This document shows positions 1-9,457 of a stretch of DNA of 64,000 bases, piece after piece. How positions within the stretch are numbered: the stretch's first letter is position 1; each line of letters begins with the position of its first letter. The notes under the pieces were generated by a model that worked only from the letters and a program-made list of their open reading frames with translations, had not been told where the DNA came from and ran no database searches. The position numbers and the translations under genes were made by a program. Origin of the DNA: CADEED01 sp963842515. GTDB lineage: Bacteria > Pseudomonadota > Gammaproteobacteria > Steroidobacterales > Steroidobacteraceae. The stretch lies in contig CAWJGO010000001.1 in NCBI GenBank assembly GCA_963842515.1, forward strand, positions 124,001 to 188,000, given 5' to 3'.

Positions 1-2666
1 GTCTGCCCGAATTCCAAGGTGTTCTGCCACGAGCCGCGCAACTTCGGCGCGCCCGAGCAGGACGTGATGTTGCAGGGGCTCAGCGTGCCGTCATAGCGCA
101 ACACATCGCCCGCATCGGTCGTCAGCTCGTACTTCAAGAGGTACGAAGCATCGAGTGAGCTCTTCCACGTGAGGGCATCGCCCAACGGCAGCGTGAAGTT
201 GGCGCCGAAGTCGACACCGCTGACTTCCTGCTTGTCCTGGTTGGTGAACGACGTCTCGATGAAGCCCAGAGCCGGCAGCGCATTCGGGAACGCGGGGTCA
301 GGAACGCCTGGGATGACATTCATTCCCGGCACGTTCACGACACCGTTGTTCGCGTAGTACGCCTCTTCTGCCACCGAGGTATCGGTGACGCCGACGATCA
401 GGTCCTGCACCTCGATGTTCCAGTAATCGAGCGTGAAGCTCAGGTTGGAGACCGGCTCGAGCACCAGGCCGAACGTGTACGAGGTCGACGTTTCCGGGTC
501 CAGCTCCGGATTGCCGGTCTGCGTCAGGCCCACAGCATACGGCTGCGTCGCATAGGCGTTGCCGCCATGCGCAGCGCAGTAAGCCGCAAAGGTGGCGCAA
601 TTCACCGTACGAGTCACGTAACCCGTGGTCGGCAGGCCGAACGATTCGTTGAAGCTCGGAATGCGGAAGCCTTTCGAGAACGTGCCGCGAATGGCGATCT
701 GCTCGATGGGCGTGACCTTGAATCCGAACTTCGGCGAGAAGTTGTCCTGGCCCGTGGAGTATTTATCGAACCGGCCCGACGCCATCAGCTCGAGCTGCTC
801 GAACACGGGTGCGCTCAGCTCGAAGAAGGCCGACTTCACGTCGCGGCTACCCTCAGCGCCGACGGCGTTGATCGAGTAGTAGCGGGTGTAAGGCGCGGAG
901 TCGTTCGCCGGGTTGCCGCTCGGAGCGGTGATGGATTCCTCACGATACGAGGCACCCAACGCGGCCTGCATGGAGCCGCCCGGCAATTCGAACAGGTCCT
1001 TGGCAATCGTGCCCTGAACCTGCCACAGCCGCGACGGGGAGTACCGGCTGGCTGACGGCGAGATGTAGTCCCAGACGTCATCCGGCGTGGCGACGGGATC
1101 CATGAAATTGAACGTGCCGCGGGCGGCCACGTCCATGATCCGTTGCGGGATCAGGTAGTTGCCCTCGGTGCGCTGCAGGCCGTTTTCCGAGGTCGTGAAG
1201 TTGGCCGAATAGCGCCAGTCTTCGGAGAAGGTGCCGTCGATACCGACAACCGCGCGTACCGCGCGCGAATTGGTCTCGACGTTGCGGCCATAGGGTGAGC
1301 GCAACAGGATATGCGCCGTCTGGCCCAGTGCCGCGTAGGGGTTCTGCGGATTCAACGTGCCATTGGTCGCGTTGCAGCCGGTACCCACACCGTTCACTGT
1401 GCCAACGCCTGCCGAGCAGACGTACACCGGAAGGATGACGTTGTAAGAGGCGAGCGTCGCCGGTCGCGGCGGCGTCGGCAGGCCATTGAAGCCCAGTGGC
1501 GTGAACGACGCGAACGTGTCGGTCTTGTAGAAGTTCGCCATGGTGTAGAACTGCGCGTTTTCACCCACATTGGCGGTGAAGCGCAGCGACACGCCGGAAC
1601 GACGGATGTCGGGGCTGAGCATCTGATAGGCGTTCTGGAAGTCGACTTCGCAAACGCTGAGCGGAGCCGTGGTCGACTGCGCAGCCGTGATGTTGACGGT
1701 GTCCCACTGGCGGCAACCTGCCGAAGGATTGAGATAGTCGAAGCGGCCGGCACCCGTGGCGCCGCCCGCTGCCGTCACCGGACGAACCAGCGAAACGCCG
1801 GGAATGCTGAACAGGCCGTTGAAGGTTCCGTCTTCGGCAGTCACGCCATTCCAATTGTTGTTGGTCATGCAACTGCCGGAATCGCCGCAGATGCGGGTAA
1901 GATCACCGGAGTTGAACGGGTAGCCACGGTCGCGTGCGAACACCGGTTCCGACTTCTGGTATTCACCGCTCACGTAGAAGTTGAATCCCTGACTCTCCAG
2001 GCTGCCGAAACCCCAGGTCAGCGCGATGCGATTTTCATCGCCGCCGCCGTCCTGTGAAATGGCACCCGCTCCATCGATGTGGAAGCCCTGGATTTCTTTC
2101 TTGGTGATGATGTTGACGACGCCGGCGATGGCGTCGGCACCGTAGGTCGAGGATGCGCCGTCGCGGAGCACTTCGATCCGCTCGATGACACCGCTGGGAA
2201 TCGTGTTGAGGTCGACGAAGTTACGCTGGCCGTCATCGGCCAACGGATAGGGCGCCATACGCAAGCCGTCAACGACTGAAAGCGTGTTCTGCACCGTCAG
2301 GCCGCGCAGCGCAGGCGCCGTGGCGCCGCTCGCGAAGTTGAAACCTGTGTTCCAGCCCGCCTGGATGGTGCCGGCATTGTTCGCCGACAGGCGCTGCACC
2401 GCTTCGGAAACGGTGTTGATGCCGCGCTCGGCCAGATCCTCGGCACTAATGACAGTCACTGGCGAGGGCGTTTCCGCGTCTGTACGACGCAGAATCGAGC
2501 CGGTAACGATGACCTCTTCGAGCGGCTCGTCTTGTGGCTCAGGCGCTGCCTGCGCGAAGACCTGTGATGAAGGCAATGCGCTGGCCGCGACGGCTGCGGC
2601 TAACAGCGCACGGCGTACTGCGGCGCCTACCGCGCCGTGACCTGCGTTACCTGATTTCAGATTCAT
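1..2666 (-). CDS. TonB-dependent receptor (3' end outside window)
   Basis: Outer-membrane, TonB-energised importer; substrate unknown. The frame is open from the ATG at 2664-2666 to the left edge (about 888 codons), so the C-terminal strands are missing. A signal peptide (Leu/Ala-rich core ending near FAQA) is followed by EEVIVTGS and then a plug domain with the usual landmarks: ALRGL, VVDGLR, IERIEVLRDGASSTYGADA and IAGVVNIITKK. The barrel follows, including a TFSKGFRIPSFNE segment. This layout matches the large Oar/CirA-like receptors common in Xanthomonadales-like bacteria. No transporter or regulator lies next to it within the window. Family is certain from the plug motifs; ligand cannot be inferred. 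Confidence 0.93.
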   Translation of the reverse strand, partial: MNLKSGNAGHGAVGAAVRRALLAAAVAASALPSSQVFAQAAPEPQDEPLEEVIVTGSILRRTDAETPSPVTVISAEDLAERGINTVSEAVQRLSANNAGTIQAGWNTGFNFASGATAPALRGLTVQNTLSVVDGLRMAPYPLADDGQRNFVDLNTIPSGVIERIEVLRDGASSTYGADAIAGVVNIITKKEIQGFHIDGAGAISQDGGGDENRIALTWGFGSLESQGFNFYVSGEYQKSEPVFARDRGYPFNSGDLTRICGDSGSCMTNNNWNGVTAEDGTFNGLFSIPGVSLVRPVTAAGGATGAGRFDYLNPSAGCRQWDTVNITAAQSTTAPLSVCEVDFQNAYQMLSPDIRRSGVSLRFTANVGENAQFYTMANFYKTDTFASFTPLGFNGLPTPPRPATLASYNVILPVYVCSAGVGTVNGVGTGCNATNGTLNPQNPYAALGQTAHILLRSPYGRNVETNSRAVRAVVGIDGTFSEDWRYSANFTTSENGLQRTEGNYLIPQRIMDVAARGTFNFMDPVATPDDVWDYISPSASRYSPSRLWQVQGTIAKDLFELPGGSMQAALGASYREESITAPSGNPANDSAPYTRYYSINAVGAEGSRDVKSAFFELSAPVFEQLELMASGRFDKYSTGQDNFSPKFGFKVTPIEQIAIRGTFSKGFRIPSFNESFGLPTTGYVTRTVNCATFAAYCAAHGGNAYATQPYAVGLTQTGNPELDPETSTSYTFGLVLEPVSNLSFTLDYWNIEVQDLIVGVTDTSVAEEAYYANNGVVNVPGMNVIPGVPDPAFPNALPALGFIETSFTNQDKQEVSGVDFGANFTLPLGDALTWKSSLDASYLLKYELTTDAGDVLRYDGTLSPCNITSCSGAPKLRGSWQNTLEFGQ

Positions 2667-3170
2667 TGTTTTCGTCCCCAAATTGTGTTGCGTTCCCGGT
2701 GCGCACCGCGCATCGGGTTACAAGATTGAGTGCTCTAGGGAACGCCGGCCAAAACCATGGAAATGGCTCACGCAGCCCCTCGACGAACGGGGACCCGCGA
2801 ATTGGCGCCCATGAAACGCTTCAAACTCCTGCAATGGCGGCGAGCCTAACACGAGTGTGGTTTGCAACAACACCAGATTTGGGACGGGGTTGGTTAGCTT
2901 TACTGAGGCTAGACCCTAATAAATTCATCGAGTTATGCAAATGCAGGGCATCCTGAAGGTCCTTGTTGACAAACTATGTCGCGTTCCAACCACGAGTTTT
3001 CCCTCAGGCATTCCCGAAATTCCCGGCGGTTCGTCCACGGTTGGGCGCAGAAAGTGCGTCCGGCACAAGCGCCAAGCGGATGTTGCGATGCGACCAACGG
3101 ACTGGCCCGCCCGGAACTTTCGGCTCGCAACTCGAACATGCCGCACCGAGTAGTTAGGCTGCGCCCCGGT
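2667..3170. other. Intergenic region upstream of the TonB receptor
   Basis: About 500 bases without a convincing gene. Short open frames on both strands overlap each other and have no family resemblance or good ribosome binding site. The part next to 2667 must carry the promoter and leader of the leftward receptor gene, but I cannot point to a specific promoter. No tRNA, repeat or clear terminator was seen. Confidence 0.5.
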
Positions 3171-4184
3171 TCAGGGCGGAAGTCGCCTGGGTGTCGCGCG
3201 CCTGCGCACTCGCACGGTGTTCTCCTCACCGGGCGGCAGCAGCCGCAGCTCTTCGCGCCGATAGTCGATCATCATCGCGCGTGCGGTGCCCAACACGTCC
3301 ATGCCGAGCACGATGGCCGGCTGGTGTGCCACCCCCCACATGCGGAATACCTCGAAGTCGCCGAACACGACTTGCAGGTTGCCGATCTCGGCGCCACCGA
3401 TGCGGATCGCGGATGTGGCGACGAGGTTGCCGAATACCTCCTGCGAGGTGGCGGCATGGATCTGCCGGCGCGTCGCCGGATCGAGGGCCGCCGTCTGCAG
3501 GCCCGACGCCGCCAGCAGCGCCGGATTACCGAGCGAGCGCTCCGCGCCCGTATCAATGATGGCGACCACACGAACACCGCCGACACGCGCGTTGACCACT
3601 GCAAGGCCGCCGAAACGCAGGCGCGCACGCACTACCTCCCAGTGCCGGTCGACCCCCGGACAAGAGGTGCGCAGGATTGAGACGCGCGCCTTGGCGAAGT
3701 CCACGTACAGGCACCCGCGCGCGAAAGCATCCGCGCCGAAGATTCCGTCTGCGTCGGCAAACACGCGTGGCTCGACCACTGGAAGCTCGAGTTGAGGCAG
3801 GGTGATCTCGCCGGCGCTGATGCTGCGCACCGGTACCGTCGAAACCACTTCAGAGCCGGTGATCCCGCGCAGCAGTTTCGCGCGTTTCGGATCCGGCACG
3901 AGCTTCAGCCGCTCCACCACGCGCGGGGAGATCACGCTGCTGGACGCGCCCGTGTCCACGACGAAAGCGAATGGGCCCTTGTCATTCACGTACACCGGCG
4001 CCATGACGCGACCGATACGATCTGCCACGGTCGCGGCCACGTAGACGAAATCCTCGGGCTTGATTTCCGCGACCGGCGGCGCAGCAGCCGGCCCTTCGGC
4101 GGCATATCCGCGCAGAACCAGTAGTGCTGCGAGTCCAGGAATACCCGAGAGGACACGGCGCGCCATTGGCAAACGGTACCGCAT
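3171..4184 (-). CDS. Retropepsin-like aspartic protease, single-chain with two DTGA sites, exported
   Basis: Predicted periplasmic aspartyl protease of the retropepsin-like (gag-polyprotein/PDZ-associated) group. Two active-site motifs are visible in one chain: VVDTGASSS around residue 77 and IIDTGAERS around residue 211, each followed by a hydrophobic strand, so the polypeptide looks like a fused pseudo-dimer that supplies both catalytic aspartates. An N-terminal hydrophobic segment after a basic stretch (MRYRLPMARR) looks like a signal peptide. I chose the ATG at 4184; ATGs at 4166 and 4241 are alternatives, and the latter adds an unlikely polar extension. Transcribed away from the kinase at 4358. 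Substrate unknown. Confidence 0.8.
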   Translation of the reverse strand: MRYRLPMARRVLSGIPGLAALLVLRGYAAEGPAAAPPVAEIKPEDFVYVAATVADRIGRVMAPVYVNDKGPFAFVVDTGASSSVISPRVVERLKLVPDPKRAKLLRGITGSEVVSTVPVRSISAGEITLPQLELPVVEPRVFADADGIFGADAFARGCLYVDFAKARVSILRTSCPGVDRHWEVVRARLRFGGLAVVNARVGGVRVVAIIDTGAERSLGNPALLAASGLQTAALDPATRRQIHAATSQEVFGNLVATSAIRIGGAEIGNLQVVFGDFEVFRMWGVAHQPAIVLGMDVLGTARAMMIDYRREELRLLPPGEENTVRVRRRATPRRLPP

Positions 4185-4357
4185 GCGCACCGGGAAAAGG
4201 ACGACCTTCGCTGTTTGTTGCGCGGGCTGTTGGTGCGACAACTACAGGATTTTCAGACAGTTACGCCGCAGCAAGCAGCGCAAATCCGCCCGCCGCGCGC
4301 CGCAGGCGCCGAGCGACGGTATTCCAGGGGGCGCTATCTATAGAATTGCCGGCGCAC

Positions 4358-6583
4358 ATGGTCGCGCAAACGCCAGTAGAAGCCCGCGGCACGTCCCCGC
4401 TGACTGACGGCTCCGACGCGCGCCTGCGCGCGCTCACCGAGCACGCGCTCGAGATCATCACCGTGCAGGATGCCGATGGCGCCTTCACCTACGCCAACGA
4501 AGCCGTCGTGCGCTACCTCGGCTACTCCGTCGCCGAGTTGTTAGGGCGTAGCGCGGCCGAATTCCTGCATCCCGACGACGCCGCGGCGATGGGCGAACGG
4601 TTCAGCGCGATACTCGCCACGAACGCGCACCCGGAGCTCAACCGGTTCGAATACCGGTTCCGTCACCGTGATGGCAGCTGGTGCTGGCTCGAGAGCGTGG
4701 CCGTGAACGCGCTCGCGAACCCCACGGTGCGCGGAATCATCAGTCACTCGCGCGACATCAGCCGGCGCAAGGCGAACGAGCACAGCCTGTCGCTCAACTA
4801 CGCCCGGTACCGTACGGTGGCCGACTTGTCCGAAGGCGCGGTGTACGAATACCTGATGAACGCTCAAGACGTGTACGAGCTCGAGTGGGTGTTCGGCGCC
4901 GAACGTGTCTACGGATGCAACGAGGAAGAATACCGGCGCCGCGGCTGGCAGAGTTTCCTCGTCGGCGATGCCTCCCACGAACAGAGCCTGGCGCGAACCG
5001 AGCGGTACCTGCGCGGCGAAACTGTCGAATTCACCACGCAGATCCGCCGCTGCGACGACACGGTGCGCTGGATCGAGGTGAGGAACCGGCCCATCGCCGA
5101 CCCGGCGACCGGCAGGTTCAACCGGCTCGTGGGCGTCGCCATCGACATCACCGAGCGCAAGCAGGCCGCAGACGCGCTGCGTGAAAGCGAATTCCGCTAC
5201 CGCACCGTGGCCGAACTCACTTCCGGATTCGTCTACGAGTCGACCGTCGATGAGCACGGCGAAGCGCAGGTGGTCTGGGCGAGCCCCGGTTGGGATGAGT
5301 TCTTCGGCGGCTCATTCGAAGAGCTCAACCGTATCGGCTGGCGCCACGTGTTCTTGCCGTCCGATCACGCCGGCGCCATCCAGCGGCGGCAAAAACTGCG
5401 GCGCGGTGAGCGCACCGAGACGGAAATGGCGCTGAAGACACTGCGTGGCGAGACTCGCTGGATCCACCTCGCCAATAAGCCACTGGTTTCCGCGGATGGC
5501 AGCGTGCGCCGCTTCATCGGCGTCGTCCACGACATCACCGACCGCAAAGCCAATGAAGAAGTGCTGCGCAGCCAGGCCCTGGCCATCGAGGTCATGCACG
5601 AGGGAGTCGTGTTGTCGGACAGCGGCGGGATCATCCGCATGACCAACCCGGCCTTCGATCGCATGTTCCGCATCCCGCACGGCGCGCTCATCGGCAAACA
5701 CCTGCTCCAGCTGCCATGCGATCCGCCGCTCGACCGGCGCATCGCCGAATCCGCCGACGAGGCCGCCGCACGCACCGGCGCGCCGCTGGTCAGCGAGCTC
5801 ACGGTGCGCAGCGCGCATGACGGTGACAGCGGGCTGTTCGTCGAAGCGGCGATCACATCGCTGGTCCTGCGCGGCGAGCGTTTCTGGCTGACCATGCTGC
5901 AGGATGCGACCGCGCGAAGGCAGCTCGAGCGTGAAGTCCTCGAGGTCAGCAACCGCGAACAGCAGCGCATCGGCAACGATCTGCACGATGGTCTGGGCCA
6001 GGAGCTCACCGGCATCGCGTTGTTGTTGCGCGGGCTCGAGAACCGCGCCGAACGCGAAGCACCAGCGTTATCGCCGTCGATCGAGGAAGTGGCGCTGCTG
6101 GTCAACGATGCCATCTTCACGACGCGCGCCTTGGCGCGAGGCTTGTCGCCGGTCACTTTCGACCGCGGCGGCCTGGCACTCGCGCTCGAAGAGCTCACCC
6201 GCCGCCTTTCCGCCATGTTCCACATCGATGTGCGCTGCGAAGCGGACAGCGCACTCGATCGCGGCCTGGAATCCGTGAACGCGCTGCACCTGTACCGGAT
6301 CGCGCAGGAAGCGGTGACCAACGCCGCCCAGCATGGTCACGCCGACAAGGTTCAGATCGAGCTGCGCTGCGATGGCGACCGCGGCCTGTTGCGCATCGAG
6401 GACAGCGGCAGCGGTTTCAATCCCGCGACTCAGCCGTCGAAGGGGCTGGGCCTGCGCATCATGCATTACCGTGCGCAGATGATGGCCGGCAGCCTGCGCA
6501 TCGAGAGCGCGCGTGCGCGCGGCACCATCGTGAGCTGCTGGTTTCCGCGCGGCGGAGGCCATGGGTTGCCCGAGGGTAGTTAG
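4358..6583 (+). CDS. Four-PAS sensor histidine kinase, NarL-type (HisKA_3)
   Basis: Cytosolic-looking sensor kinase with no membrane segment. Four consecutive PAS/PAC-like modules occupy roughly residues 20-140, 150-268, 275-395 and 405-520; the first three end in the usual DI[ST]xRK-type linker. Then comes a HisKA_3 dimerisation domain with the phospho-accepting His near residue 543 in NDLHDGLGQELTG, and an HATPase_c domain (EAVTNAAQHG, EDSGSGF, GLGLRIM). HisKA_3 kinases normally pair with LuxR-type response regulators, but none is adjacent, so this is an orphan kinase. The frame is open further upstream to 4124, but that part runs antisense to the protease gene; the ATG at 4358 is preferred. 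Confidence 0.88.
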   Translation: MVAQTPVEARGTSPLTDGSDARLRALTEHALEIITVQDADGAFTYANEAVVRYLGYSVAELLGRSAAEFLHPDDAAAMGERFSAILATNAHPELNRFEYRFRHRDGSWCWLESVAVNALANPTVRGIISHSRDISRRKANEHSLSLNYARYRTVADLSEGAVYEYLMNAQDVYELEWVFGAERVYGCNEEEYRRRGWQSFLVGDASHEQSLARTERYLRGETVEFTTQIRRCDDTVRWIEVRNRPIADPATGRFNRLVGVAIDITERKQAADALRESEFRYRTVAELTSGFVYESTVDEHGEAQVVWASPGWDEFFGGSFEELNRIGWRHVFLPSDHAGAIQRRQKLRRGERTETEMALKTLRGETRWIHLANKPLVSADGSVRRFIGVVHDITDRKANEEVLRSQALAIEVMHEGVVLSDSGGIIRMTNPAFDRMFRIPHGALIGKHLLQLPCDPPLDRRIAESADEAAARTGAPLVSELTVRSAHDGDSGLFVEAAITSLVLRGERFWLTMLQDATARRQLEREVLEVSNREQQRIGNDLHDGLGQELTGIALLLRGLENRAEREAPALSPSIEEVALLVNDAIFTTRALARGLSPVTFDRGGLALALEELTRRLSAMFHIDVRCEADSALDRGLESVNALHLYRIAQEAVTNAAQHGHADKVQIELRCDGDRGLLRIEDSGSGFNPATQPSKGLGLRIMHYRAQMMAGSLRIESARARGTIVSCWFPRGGGHGLPEGS

Positions 6584-6589
6584 AAGCCT

Positions 6590-8116
6590 CTACCTGGCGC
6601 GCACCGGGATGCCCGCAGCGATCTTCTGGCTCCACTCGGCGGGCCCGGTCTGGTGCACCGAGGTTCCGTTGGCGTCCACCGCCACCGTGACCGGCATGTC
6701 CTCCACCGTGAATTCGTAAATGGCCTCCATGCCGAGATCTTCGAAGGCCACCACTCGCGACGCCTTGATGGCCTTGGACACCAGGTAGGCGGCGCCACCC
6801 ACTGCCATGAGATAGGCCGCGCGATGCTTGCGGATGGCCTCGATGCCGACGGGACCGCGTTCGGCCTTGCCCACCATGGCGATGAGTCCGGTCTTCTCGA
6901 GCATCATCCCGGTGAACTTGTCCATGCGCGTCGCTGTGGTCGGTCCTGCAGGACCCATGACCTCGCCGCGAACCGGATCGACCGGGCCGACGTAATAGAT
7001 GACGCGATTGCGGAAGTCGACGCCTGCCGGCAGACCCTTGCCGCTGGCGAACAGGTCGGCGATGCGCTTGTGCGCGGCATCGCGGCCCGTGAGCATGCGG
7101 CCGTTGAGCAGCAACTGCTCGCCAGGCTTCCAGGCGGCGACCTCGGCGGGCGTCAACGCGTCGAGATTCACGCGCCGCGCATCCGCCGCCGGCGCCCAGT
7201 CTATCTTCGGCCAGTCCGAGAGTTTGGGCGGAACGAGCCTGGCGGGGCCGCTGCCATCGAGCGTGAAATGCACGTGCCGCGTGGCGGCGCAGTTCGGAAT
7301 CATGGCCACGGGTTTCGAGGCCGCGTGCGTCGGATACTCGAAGATCTTCACGTCGAGCACGGTAGATAGGCCGCCCAGTCCCTGTGCGCCGATGCCGAGC
7401 GCATTGACCTTGTCATAGAGCTCGATGCGCAGCTCCTCGGTCTTTGTCTGCGGGCCGCGCGCCTTGAGCTCGGTCATGTCGATGGGTTCCATGAGCGACT
7501 CCTTGGCGAGCAGCATGGCTTTTTCGGCCGAGCCGCCGATCCCCAGCCCTAACATGCCGGGCGGACACCAGCCCGCGCCCATGAGAGGCACGGTCTTGAG
7601 CACCCAGTCGGTGAGCGAGTCCGATGGATTCAACATCACGAACTTCGCTTTGTTCTCGGAGCCGCCGCCCTTGGCCGCGACCGTTATCTCGACACCGTCG
7701 CCCGCGACGAGCTGCGTGTGGATCACGGCGGGCGTGTTGTCCCCGGTGTTCTTGCGCGAGAAGTTGGGGTCGGCGACGATCGAGGCACGCAGCTTGTTGT
7801 CGGGATGTAGATAGGCGCGGCGCACACCTTCGTTGATCATGTCCTCGAAGCTCATGCTCGCGTCCCAGCGCACGTTCATGCCGACCTTGGCGAACACCAT
7901 GACGATGCCGGTGTCCTGGCAGATGGGACGGCGGCCTTGCGCGCACATGCGCGAGTTCGTGAGGATCTGCGCGATCGCGTCGCGCGCCGCGGGCGACTGC
8001 TCGAGCTCATAGGCCCGGCCGAGCGCGCGGATGTAATCCGGCGGGTGGAAGTACGAGATGTATTGCAACGCGTCGGCGACGCTGTCGATGAGGTCCTGCT
8101 GGACGATGGTTTTCAT
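6590..8116 (-). CDS. fumA: Class I fumarate hydratase (4Fe-4S type)
   Basis: Catalyses reversible hydration of fumarate to malate in the TCA cycle. The 508-residue protein has the full class I arrangement: an N-terminal alpha domain (SVADALQYISYFHPPDYI, RPICQDTGIVMVFAK) and a C-terminal beta domain (GRDAAHKR, YYVGPVD, GPAGPTTATRMDKF). Conserved cysteines suitable for the oxygen-sensitive [4Fe-4S] cluster are present, including those in ICQDTG and near PNCAATR. Length agrees with the fused alpha+beta enzymes (FumA/FumB group). The gene is divergent from ndh, 57 bases away, so both likely share a short promoter region. It converges on the kinase gene that ends at 6583. Confidence 0.95.
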   Translation of the reverse strand: MKTIVQQDLIDSVADALQYISYFHPPDYIRALGRAYELEQSPAARDAIAQILTNSRMCAQGRRPICQDTGIVMVFAKVGMNVRWDASMSFEDMINEGVRRAYLHPDNKLRASIVADPNFSRKNTGDNTPAVIHTQLVAGDGVEITVAAKGGGSENKAKFVMLNPSDSLTDWVLKTVPLMGAGWCPPGMLGLGIGGSAEKAMLLAKESLMEPIDMTELKARGPQTKTEELRIELYDKVNALGIGAQGLGGLSTVLDVKIFEYPTHAASKPVAMIPNCAATRHVHFTLDGSGPARLVPPKLSDWPKIDWAPAADARRVNLDALTPAEVAAWKPGEQLLLNGRMLTGRDAAHKRIADLFASGKGLPAGVDFRNRVIYYVGPVDPVRGEVMGPAGPTTATRMDKFTGMMLEKTGLIAMVGKAERGPVGIEAIRKHRAAYLMAVGGAAYLVSKAIKASRVVAFEDLGMEAIYEFTVEDMPVTVAVDANGTSVHQTGPAEWSQKIAAGIPVRAR

Positions 8117-8173
8117 GAGGTGAAAACATTTTAGCGCGACGCGGATTGGCCGTTTCGGTTAAGTTTTCCGCAT

Positions 8174-9457
8174 ATGACAGAAACCAAACGAGTCGTCGTC
8201 ATCGGTGGCGGTTTCGCGGGCCTGTGGGCGGTACGCAAACTCGCCGCAGCGCCCGTCGCCATCACGCTGATCGACCGCCACAATCATCACCTGTTTCAAC
8301 CGCTGCTGTACCAGGTGGCCACGGCCGGACTGGCCGCGCCGTCGATCGCGGCGCCGCTGCGTCACATCCTGCGCGATCAACGCAACGTCACCGTGCTCAT
8401 GGGCGAAGTCCTCGGCATCGACACGGCGTCGCGGCACGTGACCCTGCCGGACCGGCAGATCCCGTACGACTATCTTCTCGTTGCGAGCGGCGCGACGCAT
8501 GCCTATTTCGGACACGATCAGTGGGCGCAATTCGCGCCGGGCCTCAAGACGCTCGACGACGCTTTCGTGATCCGTCACCGGGTGCTCGCCGCCTTCGAGG
8601 AGGCGGAAGCCGCCACCAACGAGGCCGAGCGCGCCGCGTGCCTCACCTTCGCCGTCATCGGCGCCGGTCCGACGGGCGCGGAGCTGGCGGGAACGCTGGC
8701 CGAGATTGCGCGGCACACCCTGACGCGCGATTTCCGTCACATCGACACGCGCAAGGCACGCATCATGCTCATCGAAGCAGGTCCTCGCGTGCTCTCCACA
8801 TTCGCACCCGGGCTCGCCGACAAGGCACGCCTGCAGCTCGAGCGGCTGGGCGTCGAGGTGCATACCGGCGTGCCGGTGAGCGAGATCGGCAGGGATTTCC
8901 TGCAATTCGGCGAGCAGCGCATCGCGGCGCGCACCATTCTCTGGGCGGCCGGTGTCGCGGCATCGCCGCTAGGCAAACAACTCGGCGCCGAGCTCGATCG
9001 CGCCGGGCGGGTACGAGTCTCGCGCGACTTGAGCCTGGCCTCACATCCGGAGATCTTCGTCGCCGGCGACCTCGCAAGTGTCGAGCAGGAGGGCAAGCCG
9101 GTACCGGGCGTCGCGCCGGCTGCCAAGCAGATGGGCGCGCAGGCTGCCCGCAACATCGTCGCGCGAATTGCCGGCCGCGACACGAGCCCTTTTCACTACA
9201 CCGACTTCGGCGCGCTCGCGACCATCGGCCGGCATTCGGCCATCGCGCAACTGCCGAAGCTGCGGTTCTCCGGCATATTGGCGTGGTGGTTCTGGCTGGC
9301 GCTCCACATCTATTTCCTGATCGGATTCCGCAGCCGGCTCATCGTGCTCATCAACTGGGCCTGGGCCTATTTCACCTACGCGCGCGGAGCGCGCATCATC
9401 CTCGGCAACCAGACCTCGCGAGACAACGATGGCCGCCAAGAAGAAAACTCCGTCTAA
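8174..9457 (+). CDS. ndh: Type II NADH:quinone oxidoreductase
   Basis: Single-subunit, non-proton-pumping NADH dehydrogenase on the inner face of the membrane; transfers electrons from NADH to quinone. Two Rossmann dinucleotide motifs are clear: VVIGGGFAG (residues 9-16) for FAD and FAVIGAGPTGAELAG (from about residue 159) for NADH. A third FAD-contact segment, FVAGDLA, follows, and a hydrophobic C-terminal stretch (AWWFWLALHIYFLIGF) probably anchors the protein. The length of 427 residues fits the bacterial NDH-2 family. It overlaps the start of the next gene by 29 bases in another frame. Confidence 0.93.
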   Translation: MTETKRVVVIGGGFAGLWAVRKLAAAPVAITLIDRHNHHLFQPLLYQVATAGLAAPSIAAPLRHILRDQRNVTVLMGEVLGIDTASRHVTLPDRQIPYDYLLVASGATHAYFGHDQWAQFAPGLKTLDDAFVIRHRVLAAFEEAEAATNEAERAACLTFAVIGAGPTGAELAGTLAEIARHTLTRDFRHIDTRKARIMLIEAGPRVLSTFAPGLADKARLQLERLGVEVHTGVPVSEIGRDFLQFGEQRIAARTILWAAGVAASPLGKQLGAELDRAGRVRVSRDLSLASHPEIFVAGDLASVEQEGKPVPGVAPAAKQMGAQAARNIVARIAGRDTSPFHYTDFGALATIGRHSAIAQLPKLRFSGILAWWFWLALHIYFLIGFRSRLIVLINWAWAYFTYARGARIILGNQTSRDNDGRQEENSV

